Positions 1-13,347 of a DNA stretch of 64,000 nucleotides are shown piece after piece; position 1 is the stretch's first letter, and each line of letters starts with the position of its first letter. Source of the stretch: Wuchereria bancrofti (Eukaryota > Nematoda > Chromadorea > Rhabditida > Onchocercidae); assembly GCA_005281725.1 (NCBI GenBank), contig SSBO01000009.1, positions 4,600,163 through 4,664,162 of the forward strand, written 5' to 3'. Position numbers and translations under genes: made by a program. The notes beneath the pieces are model-generated. The model worked only from the letters and a program-made list of their open reading frames with translations, was not told the origin of the DNA and did not search any database.

Positions 1-725
1 TGATTTTCATTCATTTTGTCAAATTCTTTTGTCAGAGTCTGAAAAATTTCTTAAACAAACCCTTCTTTCAATTGTAATTGTAGTGAAAATATTTGAAAGA
101 TAAAGAAATTTTGGATGGATTTGAACATATCTTATTTCGATGCACATTTTCACTTATCTCATTTAATAAACTGAGATTTCTCAGTATTTACTTTGCAAGC
201 ATCCAACATTCGGGATAAGTACCTTCTCCATTCTTTATTATTCTCTATCACCTCTTTATTGTTATGATCACTTGAAATTCTTGCTTTAGTGCGAGTCTAA
301 TGTTATAAATGTTATTTAATTCCCTCAAAAAGGTCATAATGCTAGTCACCTATAAAATCAGCTTTATCAACTCTTAATTTGTTTATCGATAATTCTTGCT
401 GCTTGGTTTCTGATATACAATATGTAATAGTTCCGCTGATGTATTCTAGCTTGGAAACTGTCGACTGCTCAGTGAGTTTTCTAGAAGTGCTTTTCATCCT
501 TCTTGATAAAATAAGGACCTATAATTATTGAATGACAATGCGAAAAAAAATCACATCTGGGAATTTATCAATTGAAAATATCTGGAAATATCAGCTGAAA
601 ATATACCATTGCAAGATGTATTATTATTCGATCTGCCTTCAAGTTATATATATATATATACATATATGTATCAAATTATTTTCTTCTTCTAGTCGGTCTT
701 TTTTTGATGCTACTTGAAAAGTCAC
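1..725. other. Intergenic, no gene recognised
   Basis: AT-rich sequence with no open frame that looks like protein and no conserved motif. A short AT/TATA dinucleotide run lies near 640-668. The stretch ends where the left arm of the large inverted repeat begins. Confidence 0.6.
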
Positions 726-2520
726 TTTTAAGAACATTCTTTCAATTAGCCAAATTAATCGTCGATGATGAAAATGGCTTCTTTATTTTAAGCAGATTAG
801 AGAGCTATTGGATATTGCATTTTCTTTTTTGCCTTTCTTAAAGTTTATGGAAAAACCAACTTCTTATTTCAAGGGAATACTCTCATCGATTGTCTTTGAG
901 AGGACGAGAATTTAAGATGGATGAGGAAAAGGAGGATCAATGCGAGGTTATAGATGTTACAGTTGTATTTTTACATTTCAGTTACAACTTGATTAGCATC
1001 ATAACAACTCGGAAAAAATGAACACTAAAATATTTATATTCATTTCTGTCTTTTTTAGTAAAGCGCAAATTATGTTTTCTTTAAATCTTCGTTGCAATGA
1101 TATAATGAATCATTTGACCGTATTTTCGATTGTCCTTCAGTTAAGGCAAGCTAATTCTGAAGATTTATAGTTTGAATGATGCATGTTCCTCACAGATGCA
1201 CAAACCGCAAAATCATCTTAGTGACAGGAAAACAGTTCAGACGATCGGGGTTAAGCATGACATTTTAGCTTAGTGCAAAAAATGGGAACTTATCAGAACT
1301 CGTAACTACGATTTCTTACTTTTTCAGAAAATTCATCCTAAATTTGAACAATGAAGAAAATATATGAGAAATCATTTATATCAGTGCGAAGTGATACTTG
1401 AAATCACAACTGATATCAATTAAACGTATGGGATGGATGACGAATTTGCTTGTGAATGCCTCGAGTTATAGGTGTTCTTAGCATCTTCTTAGCTTTCTTC
1501 TTAATTACATCGAGATGGCTAAGAAAGAAAATATGCATCGGTTCAATGTTATGCACTTAAACAGTGAGGTATTCAGGTAAACATTCAAGTAATAAGATGT
1601 CTTTCAAAATAAGCTGGTAAACTTTCGTCCAAAACTGATGTTTCAGCAATTTCTTGGTATATTTCAATTTCTTCTTTTTAATTGTAAGGAGATAAAGAGG
1701 ATTTTTAAAGAGAGACAAAATATAAAGAGAAAGAAGAGACTCCTTCTTAATTATAAAGCGATAGGTAAGAACACCTATGACTCGAGGCATTCACAAGCAA
1801 ATTCGTCATCCATCCCATACGTTTAATTGATATCAGTTGTGATTTCAAGTATCACTTCGCACTGATATAAATGATTTCTCATATATTTTCTTCATTGTTC
1901 AAATTTAGGATGAATTTTCTGAAAAAGTAAGAAATCGTAGTTACGAGTTCTGATAAGTTCCCATTTTTTGCACTAAGCTAAAATGTCATGCTTAACCCCG
2001 ATCGTCTGAACTGTTTTCCTGTCACTAAGATGATTTTGCGGTTTGTGCATCTGTGAGGAACATGCATCATTCAAACTATAAATCTTCAGAATTAGCTTGC
2101 CTTAACTGAAGGACAATCGAAAATACGGTCAAATGATTCATTATATCATTGCAACGAAGATTTAAAGAAAACATAATTTGCGCTTTACTAAAAAAGACAG
2201 AAATGAATATAAATATTTTAGTGTTCATTTTTTCCGAGTTGTTATGATGCTAATCAAGCTGTAACTGAAATGTAAAAATACAACTGTAACATCTATAACC
2301 TCGCATTGATCCTCCTTTTCCTCATCCATCTTAAATTCTCGTCCTCTCAAAGACAATCGATGAGAGTATTCCCTTGAAATAAGAAGTTGGTTTTTCCATA
2401 AACTTTAAGAAAGGCAAAAAAGAAAATGCAATATCCAATAGCTCTCTAATTTGCTTAAAATAAAGAAGCCATTTTCATCATCGACGATTAATTTGGCTAA
2501 TTGAAAGAATGTTCTTAAAA
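726..2520. repeat. Large near-perfect inverted repeat (755-bp arms)
   Basis: The left arm (726-1480) reads as the reverse complement of the right arm (1766-2520). Both arms are 755 bp, and by eye I saw only about three single-base differences, for example cagttacaactt on the left against cagttacagctt on the right in complement. The spacer is 285 bp (1481-1765) and unrelated to the arms. Neither arm nor spacer holds a convincing coding region; the two overlapping ORFs in the spacer are on opposite strands and look like chance. I see no target-site duplication at the outer ends. A transcript across it would fold into a dsRNA stem of about 750 bp. It could be a recent inverted duplication, a foldback-type element, or an assembly artefact. 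Confidence 0.9.
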
Positions 2521-4306
2521 ATTATGGTTATGGCATGTAAAAGGTGTAAGTTATTCAAAAATTTTTCTCCACTGTGTTGCTATCACAAAAATGTAGTTGA
2601 TTTTTTGAAATCTTATTGGTTTATGAATTCCGCAGAAAATGTCAACTATTTTTCTTTTTTCAAGTTAAAAAGCATTAGTTAAAAAGTATGTAATTAATTT
2701 CCAGGATTATTATGGATAGAATAAGTTATATCACGTTGAGGAATTAATTCTATAATCATATCTGGAAGAATAAATTCAAGATTCGTTTGAAATTTGAAGT
2801 TCTGCGAAATTTTTAGAGTGGCAAACACATTTTGTCGGATCTCTTAGATATTTTTAGAAAAACACTGTTAATAAAGTAAGTCGATGCTGTATTTAATTGT
2901 CGCCACAAAGCACTGCTTACCAGTACTGTTCCTGAAATATCCAACAAAAAAGTGAATTACTTTATAAATATACAGGACTTATTCTACCAGAGCTGAATAA
3001 ACCAATTTTGTTCTCATATATTCCAAGAAAAAAAATGCCAAGAAAAATTTATTTAATCTTTAGAGAAACTTCTTGCTAATATGTGCAATATTAACTTGAT
3101 TAGAAGATGTGAGGGAAAATGAGAAATGGAAGAGAATACGAATGATGACAAATGGATGACAAAAAGATTCAAGATATCTGAACTGGTAGCTGGAAGTGAT
3201 GAATAATTGTCGAAACGATGAACAGCAATCTCTGAAGTGGTATGTATTATGCGAAATGAAATATTACGGTATAAATATTTGCACAGCTGATCATCCCACT
3301 GAAGTTCATTGTTTTATCAAATAAGTAATCAATCAATCACAGATTTTCAATACTTGCTTTACATTACTATTAATTTTATTCTTTTTCTGTTTTCTATTTG
3401 TTCTTTTTTTTTGTAATACGAGAAAGTATGATATGAGTACTGTTGTCACCTTCTTTCCATATATAATTCTTGTAAGTCATCGTAATTCATTCAATGGATA
3501 GATCGTATGTGTACGTATAATTCGTAATTTCACTGAAACTCAGCAAATTTATAGCTAAGCGCAAAGATTATTTGATGGCTAATTCTATGCAAATATTTAA
3601 GCGTTTTATTGAAAAGTAAACTCTTCAATAAGTACTGAACTTTGTTGTAATGGAAAATATAATCTGTGCACAAATTGAATCAATAATGGATATTATTCAA
3701 GAAGAATAGCAAATTTTTTCTTTTTTTCAAATTTTTCATCACTATTTATTATTTTCTGTTCTGAATTTCTTCCAAAATTGTTGTCATCAAACACTCTTTA
3801 AAAAGTGTAAACTGTCAGTGACCTATTTTTTGTTACTTAAGCAATTCATTGTAATAAATTTCATATTTTTCTGCAGGATCTGAAAAAATTTATTATTTGG
3901 ATTTGTTATAAATTCATTTTAAAAATTTTTAGTCAAAGTCTCCCAAACTTTTATTGCTGTCAAATGTAGTGCCAAAGCTTTTGTTTATTGAGAAATAATA
4001 TGACATTATATAATTTTAGCACATTTGAGGGTAAAAAATATTTTTAATTACGTGGTAATTACGGAGGAAAGGAATATGTCAAATAGATGGAATGTCGCAA
4101 TGTTTTACACCTTTTGATTATCATCAGTGCCCAACAAACAATTTTCATTTTCTCTCTCATTAGCAGACACATCAATTTACCTTTGTACCTTGCTTGTAAT
4201 TTATTAAGATTAGATATGTCAATCATTCAATGCTAATTAATTAAACAGTCTATCGCTGAATTTATCGATTTATTGGAGCTATAATAACAGGTATTATTAC
4301 AGTGAT
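2521..4306. other. Intergenic, no gene recognised
   Basis: AT-rich, stop codons dense in all frames, no motif recognised. The last bases before 4307 (ggtattattacag) resemble a nematode 3' splice site and could be the spliced-leader acceptor of the next gene. Confidence 0.55.
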
Positions 4307-6392
4307 ATGGCTGATATGGAATTACGTGCTTTTGAAGCACGTCTGGATACGATGATGGATCAGTTGAATGAAGAATCCACAGAATTAATCATCGAGCGAC
4401 CGCGATATGCCCATGCGGTTATGGTATTTGCCAGTGGTGCTGAGCCGGGAGAATTACTCACCGTAATATTTTTTGTACATTTTTTTGCAATTTACAAAGA
4501 TTTCTTTTTAGATTTAACTTGTAGAGTCTATCGTTGAATACTCCGTTATTCGATAACATTTTACTGTTTTTAATTAATTAAAATACAGTACGGTAATGCT
4601 GGACGGAAAAAAACTGATGTGAATATTATTTCGTATTGTCGAGTCCTTAGATGAAACCAACTTTGCTTTCCAAAATTCTAGATAGAAGGTATTTTGTAAT
4701 ATAACTTTCGTTTTACATTTCTATTTTGCTTTCAAACTTTTTTCTGATATTTTTAAATAATCGAATTGATGAAAAGAGATGAAATGCTGGTATAGGGAGC
4801 TTTTTGAATCATATCGGTGTTATTAAATAAAACAACTGTTGAAGATGTACATCTTACCTATTTGTTTTTGCTCATATACAGATTCTTAGCAGCTATTTCT
4901 CAATATGCACAATTAATTCTTTATGCGTAAAAGTCTGAAGTTATAAGTCATCTTCAGATGGAAGCTATATTTGCTGAAATAACATATGCAAACCATAATC
5001 GCTTAATTTTGAAATAAAACAAACTAAAATGAATAATAGAAACATGGATAGATAACTGATCAAATTCATTTAGCAATGATTTCATTTTTACAGGCTTCCC
5101 GAATCAAAATGCTGGATCCGATATATGTTCCGATCGAAGCGGCAACAAATGGCCATCAAAAATTTCATTATTATTCGGAGTTCATTTTTTTTCCTTTGTT
5201 ATATTACTTTGTCAAATCAAATTTTCAATAATTTTTTTATAACAACGAGTAAGAAACAGATTTCAGTTATTTCAAATTAAAGTGAAACTCGACTTCCAAT
5301 TTGAATATTTTAGAAATTTTACTCCGCCAGCGAAATCGATGAATGATTTTAATAACTGTGATGAGAAAGAAGATTTTGATTTGATTACTACTGTGGGGAT
5401 TTATGACGACGATGACATCCAGAAAGCGCTAAGAAAACTGGAGGAATCTCGAAGTATGCTTGATGATGAATCGATTATCACACCTTCTACCGTAAGCATT
5501 CATCTAATTAAACAAATATATGGCTGAAAAAAATAATTGCACCATCATTAATTAGTTTACAAATTAATATATCAATATTAAATATTCGTCATTTATTGCT
5601 GACCTATTGACAGTTATGATATTTCTACAAACTTAAGCGTTTTTGTGACTAATACAGATGTTCGGTTTTATCTTAATTCTTATCAATTTACAGAATATAC
5701 TTCTGTTAAACGGTCCTGAATTTGATATTGTTAGTGATAATAGCACAGTGCGTTCGAAAAGATGCCAAGAATTAGAAACTCAATTTTTTTGAAATTGTAA
5801 AATTTATGAAGTTTTGAGCAGACTTTTCCTTTTTTTTTCTTCTCTCTTTCTCTTCGGTATTCGAAATAGTTACTGCTTCATCGCTTCAGTAAATCTATAT
5901 TTTGTATGAAAAATTTTCGAAGCTCTGGGACGTAATTCTTTATTGGTTCGTTTATGTTTCTAATGTGTAAATCGACGCTGAATATCTGGTATGGAAATAT
6001 AACAAAGGTTACAAACACATAGAAATTCGCTTAAAGCCTCAACTAAGGCCTCGCTTGAAGTTCCAGTCAAACAATTGTAGTTAGAACATGGAACTCTAAT
6101 AAGTGATTTCATGATTTTTAGACGGCAAGTCATTTCTGTGCATCTCCGCCATTTAGTCGATCTATCCCTGACAGATGTGCTGCATTAAAGGAAGGCGCTA
6201 TTCTGGTGAGTTTGCTAACCTATTTGTATGGGTAACAGCCAGTTATAAAAGTAATGGAAGATTTTGAAAAATAAGAAAAAATTTGAGAAAAAAATACAAA
6301 AAAAATATTTCGGAGGAAATAACTTTCAGTTTCCAAGTCAACGACGACAACAACGCCGAGCATCCACATCGTCGACGCGTACATTATTGTGA
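4307..6392 (+). CDS. Unrecognised 188-residue protein, five exons
   Basis: Phase-consistent exons are 4307-4462, 5094-5179, 5314-5491, 6122-6205 and 6330-6392; the last ends in TGA. The spliced product is 188 residues. It starts MADMELRAFEARLDTMMDQL, an N-terminal stretch likely to be helical or coiled. It then has a stretch rich in Asp and Glu (about residues 88-125, with IYDDDDIQKALRKLEESR) and ends in an Arg/Gln and Ser/Thr-rich tail. There is no signal peptide, membrane segment or cysteine pattern. A TTTACAG-type acceptor lies just upstream of the ATG and may be a spliced-leader site. I do not recognise the family; the clean splice phases across five exons are the main argument that it is real. 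Exon 2 is the least certain because its donor (gga/gttcat) is weak. Confidence 0.55.
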
Positions 6393-9300
6393 AACGAAGA
6401 TTGCAATGTCATGTATATATCAACAAAAAATTTATTCTATTGTTTTGATATCTTTAATTGATTACGCATCATTTCAGTGATATCATGACAAGTTATTAAT
6501 CTTCCATATATTCCTATAACCTCTAACCTTAATGCTTTCTGGATTGTCGACCATTTGATCGCATTTTATGAATCATTTCTTTATTGTTTTTTCTGCTCCC
6601 TCAACTATTATGGATATATTGCGATGAAATATGTTTATGTTGAATTTAGAATTTCTTTAGGCGAAGTTGACTGAGTAAATAAATAATCGATTACTATTTC
6701 TTATATTATTCCTGACCTGCAAAAAAAATGATTTATGTGAATTTCGAGAGTTCATTCATTTTTAAGAAGCACATTTCGTCAATAGAACATGAAACTATAG
6801 ACGCACTTTAGTTTATGCCATTGTTGTCAGTAAAATCGCATTATTGACATGTATAATATCTCAATTTGAATAATTTGTACAGTCAATAGTCTCGAGAGAG
6901 AGAGAGGCTTCATGCGCTCCTTTAATTTTTTCCTGAAAATAGAAGTTCAAAGAACTGATTGAAAATGGGCCCATTCCTACTAGAATGATGAAACGTCTTT
7001 TGTCTATTCTTTCCCTGCTAAATGATACTGCATGTATATGTATAGTTTTGGCCATACTTCATCATATTTCCTCCACAATTTGTCATATGTCATTCCAAAA
7101 ACATTGAAATACAACTTTCAACAACAAAGTATTCAGTGTTATGCAGCACTATTCAGCAATTCGCAAAATTCGCCGTTTTTCCAAAACATACAAAAGTTTC
7201 GAAAGGAAAGACAAAATTTGAAGTATAAAAAAATCATTTATTGCTTGTTACTTGTTAGAATTCGTGCCAAGTTAAGCATTCACAAATGAAAATTAGGTCA
7301 CTGTTTTCCACATCTGCTTCGACTAAAACCGATACTACTGAAAGATTTTTTCAAAACCGAAATTTGAATTCCGGTGGACTGAATGAATTTTACTTTATTG
7401 TTGTTCTTTCTTATCAGCAGGAATTTTTCGCTAAAAGTCGGAAATTCCTTGAAAATTATTTCAAGTGTTATTTCAATTTCATTCTTTGGAATTATTAAAC
7501 GATTTTTGATAAAACATTACCTCCTAAATAAGTAATTAATTTTCTGTCGAATGGGTGCATATGATCCTTCGGAAAAAGTTAAATATTGCAAATGACATTA
7601 AACAGATAGAATTTGAATCGTAAATAACACTTAAAATTTGAATAATAAAAACATTTGTAGTGCAGAGATATTCCCAGTTTGCTTGAATGTGTCACACAAC
7701 TTAGAACTTTTTTTTCACAGTGCTGGTAGAAGCTTCGAAATGCAATTATCTTCTAAACAGAAAACTTTAATTAGATTTAAAAAGCTTATTCCCCAAAAGC
7801 AAAGACAGTGCAGAAGGCATGGAACAAACACGAAATTCTGATATCGCTGAGAAACGCAGGATTATTTCGAGTTACGGTTGACAGTAACGTAATTTAATCC
7901 AAAATTCTTTGTGTTTTAAAATTAATTTAAAAATTTCTGACCACTATATCATTTTTATAGGTTTTTCAGAGACTCACATTTGCAATTAAGCTATGCAAAG
8001 AAATAATTTCCGCCTGCAGCATTTTGCAAATTCTTGAATTTTTTTGAGAAAATATTCCAAATTATTCATGAACTTCAGTTGAAATACAGAAAAGTAATTT
8101 TTAGTTAATTTATAATTTTTGAGCTATTTTTGAAAGTGCTTTCAAATTAAAATACTTAAATAAGAAATTAAATTAATTTAATCCTCAAAATCGAATAGTT
8201 AAGAGATCTGAGGAAAGAAACCTCAGGGATGAGCTATAGCGCTAAACAAATATATGGTCAGTTTTAAAAATGCTAGTGAAAAACAATGCAATGTTCATGA
8301 ATGTTTTGCTTCCTTTCACAAGATCGAATTTAAATAACTGAAAAGTTAATTTTAACTAATTCGAATCAGAAGAAGGCTCAACTCGAGCACAGTTCCTTTC
8401 TTGCAAAGAGCTACGTCATCAAAGTCTATTAATGAATTGTTTTTGTTCATTTTTAAATCATATTGCACATCTAGCCAAAACTGATAAAATATGACTCATT
8501 CTGATATTCACTTGCCCAAACGGATAAACTTGATGTTTCAAAAAATCCTTTATGATTTATCAAATGAAAATAAGGACGTGTGAAGAGAAATTAAATTAAA
8601 TAGATTTAATCCTATTTCAGAAGTATTTTTGAGCTTACTTCTAGTAAAAATTACCGCTGAACTGGCCTGAGCCTCTATTAATCATATCATTATCAATAAA
8701 TGATCAAAGGCGACAGAGATACTTTATAAATTTATTATTCAATAGATGAACATTTAATATTTTTGATCAGTCTTAGTAAAGAAAAATTCTAATATTTTAA
8801 TCTTTAGTCGTTACTTCTGCATGGATAAATTGTGGATTTCATATTGAATTTTGATTTGATTTTAATAGTGACTAAGTATTTTAATGAAATTGTTCCTGAA
8901 CATTCCATATACCTGGAAATTTCACCCTTAAGATAATTAATTTGCTCTCATGGTATTATAAACTGTACCTTACTCGTTGCAGTGTTTTATGTAACTATAA
9001 AAGCTATGTGAGAACCGATTCGTTTCACTCTGAAATTAGAAAATGATTTAAACTTCTGATCTTAAATGTCTTAGCTTTGATTTTTGGTATCTTTAATTTT
9101 TCACTAAATTAGGAAGTAACGCGTATGTCCATAAAATTTGAAACATTTATCAATAAGTTGAATGAAATTTGAAATTTCTATGACTTCACCAGAACGATTT
9201 GTTTGTTCTTATTAATAGTTGTAAATGATTTTTGATTCCCATTTAATGGTTCATGTTTCAAATCAAATTGAATTTCACAGAAAAGTCATAAAGAAAACAA

Positions 9301-11720
9301 CATTCCTCTTGGGCATGCAGTGCTTGTTTTTGAAATTTTCTGAAAAAATGTTTTTGATAATTTTGCTTCCTAAATATGCTTTTGGGGGATAAGGGTAAGT
9401 GCAAGATTTAGAAGAATCTGCAGCATTTTTTGTCTAATATTTCAAAACTTTGATGGGTACATATCTTTTCTTAAAAAAACCCCATTTTCCTCAAAAATAT
9501 CCAAATAACTTTTTCCCTTTTCAGTGCCTAAAATAAGCCTTCAATTCTTCAACTCTTTGGAGAGCTTTCAAAGTAACAATAAAACCACATCGCCTTCCCA
9601 TCTCTTCCTTTGTCTATTTGTCTATCCTTGAAGACTTCAAAGCTTTGGCCAATGATTTTTCATCTACAATCTGCGCATTTCCTTTGGAACTCCATAGAAT
9701 CAGCATTTTTTTTTAGGTAATACAAAAAGAGTTTCGTTTTTCAGTTTGTACCTTTGTAAAATACCATTTTCAGATGTTGGTAAAGTCTCGCTAGTGAACT
9801 AAATTTCATCACTCTAGGAAAAAGCTAATAAAAGAAAGTAAAAATTTCAACTGCTCTCTCTTCCCGTCACATTTTCATCAGAAATTGACAAAAAATGCAT
9901 AACAAAAAGGCGTAGTGTGAAGTCTAAAATAAATTTGAAGCCAATTCAGGTGATATATTAGATTTATTCTGGACTGGAAAATCAATCTGCTCAGTCTGGA
10001 GCGTAAGTTCCTTTGTTTTATGGATTAATTTTGGCTAAGGAATACAGGAATGGCGGAGAAGGAGGAAACGATCACTCATAGTTATAGTTCAGTCACTGCA
10101 AAGCAAGTTAATTTCGCTCCATATTGATTCCAATTGGAAACAAATAAATATCTTAAAATAGGAGCCAAGGAACAGTGGAATGTTCTTGGCCAAAGCGAAG
10201 AATAATATATGTGCTAGTCATTTTCAACGTTCAAAAACAATCAACTAATGATTACTGCTGCTGCTCTTTGCTTTTGTCATTCCTTTGCTTATTTTTTGCT
10301 CTAATGCAATTTACCTGAAATGAAATGGATTGGTAATATCAATCCGACATTACCTTATTCACTCCATCAGCTCGAATCGATTTCAGTTATTGGAAATCGG
10401 TTTTTTTTTTTTTTTTTTTTGAAAAGAAAGATGGGCATTATTTCTCCGTGAAATTCCTTTTAAGAATTTGAAGCATTCGGATGAATTTGTAGTAGCATTC
10501 ATTTACCGAGAAGTTATGTAAACAACTTAGGCAGATGATGGCTTTCCTGTCCAGCATTCGCTGGGTCATAATGGCACGGCGAATTGTCAGTGCTGTGAAA
10601 CTCAGTGGGGTGAAACATAAATTATCCTAAAATAATAATTATTCTATTAATGCAGTACAGTTGACTCGTATGAAATTTAATTTTAAAGATGGTTCAAAAA
10701 ATTAGTTACGATAAAAATTGAAAATTAAGAACTATTTAACTTTAAGGCTCATTCATGAGGTAATACATAACTATGTGTCCATTGTGTCCTGTGAAAAATT
10801 AAGCCACTATGAGTGAATTGAACTGAATGATAGTGATCACCGTAAATTTTAAATTGCACAACATAATTTGCTTAATTCTATTCCCTGATGAAAGATCCGG
10901 GAAGAGTTAATGAAACAAAAATATTTGAATGCAGATTGGTGGACAACAACTTTGTCAGCAAGTCAATGGTCTTGAAAATTCTTTAATTACAACTGAAATT
11001 CATGTCAGAGTGTCGCCTTCAATTTTCTATTGGGATGATTGAAATGCACCGTATCATTTGCAAATCCTTAACCAGCATTAGCGCCTCTTTTTCCGGTGTA
11101 ATTTCGGGAAATTAAATTCAAAAGCTTAGGAAAACGTATATTCATTTTGCTTCTTTCAAGCAGTTATTTTTCTCATTTCAAACTACTGCAAATTTCCGAA
11201 ATTTCTTAACTTTATTGTCTGCACTGAATTATGTTCTAGGCACAAATGTTCACTTTTTAGTATTTGATTTCATCAATTTTTCTTCTTTTTTGAAATTTAG
11301 TAATGGAAAATTTTTCAGCAGTAATGTATGAATTCTTTTAGATTCGGGTATTTTTTAATATTGAAATTTTCATTATTGTTTTTGATACAACTAGTTTATT
11401 GGTGAATGACCACAATTCAGTTCAACTTTGAAATATTATCATTTTTCTTATAAATTACTTTTCTTATTACGCATCAGTTCATAAAAATGTGATTTGTGCA
11501 TAAAAAAGTTCATAAAAATGAGGTTTGAATAAAGGAATATCAAACAGAAATATTTAGTGCCAAATGTGACTTTAAATTTAAGAAATCTTGGGAATTTCAA
11601 AAGTTTGAAAGTACTTGTACTATGTTATACATCTTTTGTTGTTCAAACAAATTTTTCAAATGAAATCGAAAAGGGAAGTTTTGCATTCTGATCAGTGTTT
11701 AATTAAAAATAATTATTTAG
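6393..11720. other. 5.3-kb gene-poor intergenic region
   Basis: Short ORFs at 7032-7289, 7286-7498 and 7638-7841 have the composition of random AT-rich DNA, no family resemblance and no matching splice phases, so I do not call genes. A short GA run lies near 6893-6906 and a 20-base T run at 10401-10420. No RNA gene signature was seen. Confidence 0.5.
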
Positions 11721-13347
11721 ATGCTACCATTATTGTTGTTGCTGGTAGATGGTTACTTTTGCAACGACACTCCATTCGTCATTAATCGGGTCACAAATCG
11801 GGTCGAGTTCTCGGAGTTACTTCTAGGATATAATTACGATCATGCTGATAATCGTTCTGTAGAGGTATGCATGCCTGCATGCATGCTTTCTGCATGCTTC
11901 CTTTCTACACTATCTGTTTATTAATTTATTCATTTTTATAATAATTAACTTCTATTTCATTATTATTCATTACTGTGTGCTTTCCACACTTAAATTACAT
12001 ATAAAATATCATTCTATCAAGATGTGATAACGTCCAGTTCTTATTTGTAAAATCAAATACTTCCATGTTTGACTTTATAAACAGCTGTTTAAACATCAGA
12101 AAGTTGGGATTAATTAGAAATACCAGTTGCCCAAGCTAAAATATTACCTATTTCAAATATTTCAGGAAAAAATTCTAAGAAGTGAGTCAGTCATTGATTT
12201 TAGTGAAATTTCTAAAACTGAGCTTCAAAATATTTTGAGTTGTATGCATTTCAGTAATTGATAAAATCAGCAGCGTTTTCAAATAATATTAATTGTGACT
12301 GTTTTAGGTGACAGTAAGTTTTGCAATACGTCATATAATCGTTCATTCTGATACAGTTTCTTTATCATGCGAAATATTCCAAAAATGGCGAGATTCACGT
12401 CTTAAATATTCTGGCATTAAATCTACTACCGTAAGCGCTTTTTTTTTATTTTTGGATAGAATTCAAATAATGAAAAATTTTGAATCATACATTCGTCTAT
12501 TTCTTTACAAAAATGGAATTTTTTAGTTTTTTACCTTAAATAAACTTACTATTGCGTTTTATAAAGTTATTTTTGTGTTTTAGATTCCGAAAGGTATTAA
12601 AATTTGGAGGCCTGACACGAACATTTTCGAATCCGTTGCAACGTATGGAGCACAATCGTTTCGTTTATACTCTGATGGCACTATTTGTTGGAAACAACGA
12701 GCTACTTTAACATTTCCTTGTATTTCGTACTTTAGACTCAAACAAGTAAGAAAGAATTCTTCGCGTCTGCTTAAAAATAATCAAGTATTTATTTAAAATA
12801 AGTAGTCGACAAGTGAAGTACTTCTATCATTAAGTTGGTATGATTGACAGGAGAGTTTTTGAAAATAAAATCATCCTTGTGAAGGAATAGTAACTATAAT
12901 TGTACTGCTGCACTTGTAAACAAAACAACGAACTTACCGGAGTAAGTTTGTTCTGCTTATGCCATAAAAGCGTTTTCCTCACTGTTTTGATAAACCAAAA
13001 TATTGGACATTTTAATCGCTATAGAGTGCACCGAAATATCGAAGAGAGATGTTTGGAAATGGAAATTATTTGTGATTCATAAGTGAAAAGCTTTTCAGAG
13101 TGCTCTATCAACTCTGAATTGTTCGTTGATTATTGGAAGTTTCGACAATTCAGGAGCAGAATCGATTATGTACAGAATTGGCGACATAATGTTACCATCA
13201 AATTTGAATCCGATCTTCACGATCAATTATACGATTGCAACATTTGAAGAAATTGCACTAAATGGGGAATTAGTGGTTCAAACTGCCATACATTTTCTTA
13301 TTGAATCGGATCAAATTGATCGGTATTTTAATAGAACAGAACTTTAA
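11721..13347 (+). CDS. Cys-loop ligand-gated channel ligand-binding domain, no membrane domain found
   Basis: Four phase-0 exons (11721-11864, 12308-12430, 12584-12745, 13099-13347) give 225 residues. The start MLPLLLLLVDGYFC looks like a signal peptide. Then come features of the pentameric ligand-gated channel extracellular domain: FQKWRDSRLKYSG (the W-x-D-x-R-L motif), IKIWRPDTNIFES (loop A region, W-x-P-D), RLYSDGTICWKQRATLTFPC leading to the first Cys of the Cys loop, and NCSLIIGSF after the second Cys. Between the two cysteines I count 15 residues; 13 is usual. No vicinal Cys pair of an alpha-type loop C is seen. The frame stops (TAA) just where membrane helix M1 should begin, and I find no M1-M4 exons before the next gene. 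It is therefore a secreted, acetylcholine-binding-protein-like product, a truncated gene, or a gene whose membrane exons I missed (an alternative donor exists near 13321). Confidence 0.7.

Noticed and set aside
7032..7841. Three plus-strand ORFs of 67-85 codons
   Set aside because: AT-rich residue usage, no domain, no compatible splice sites between them.
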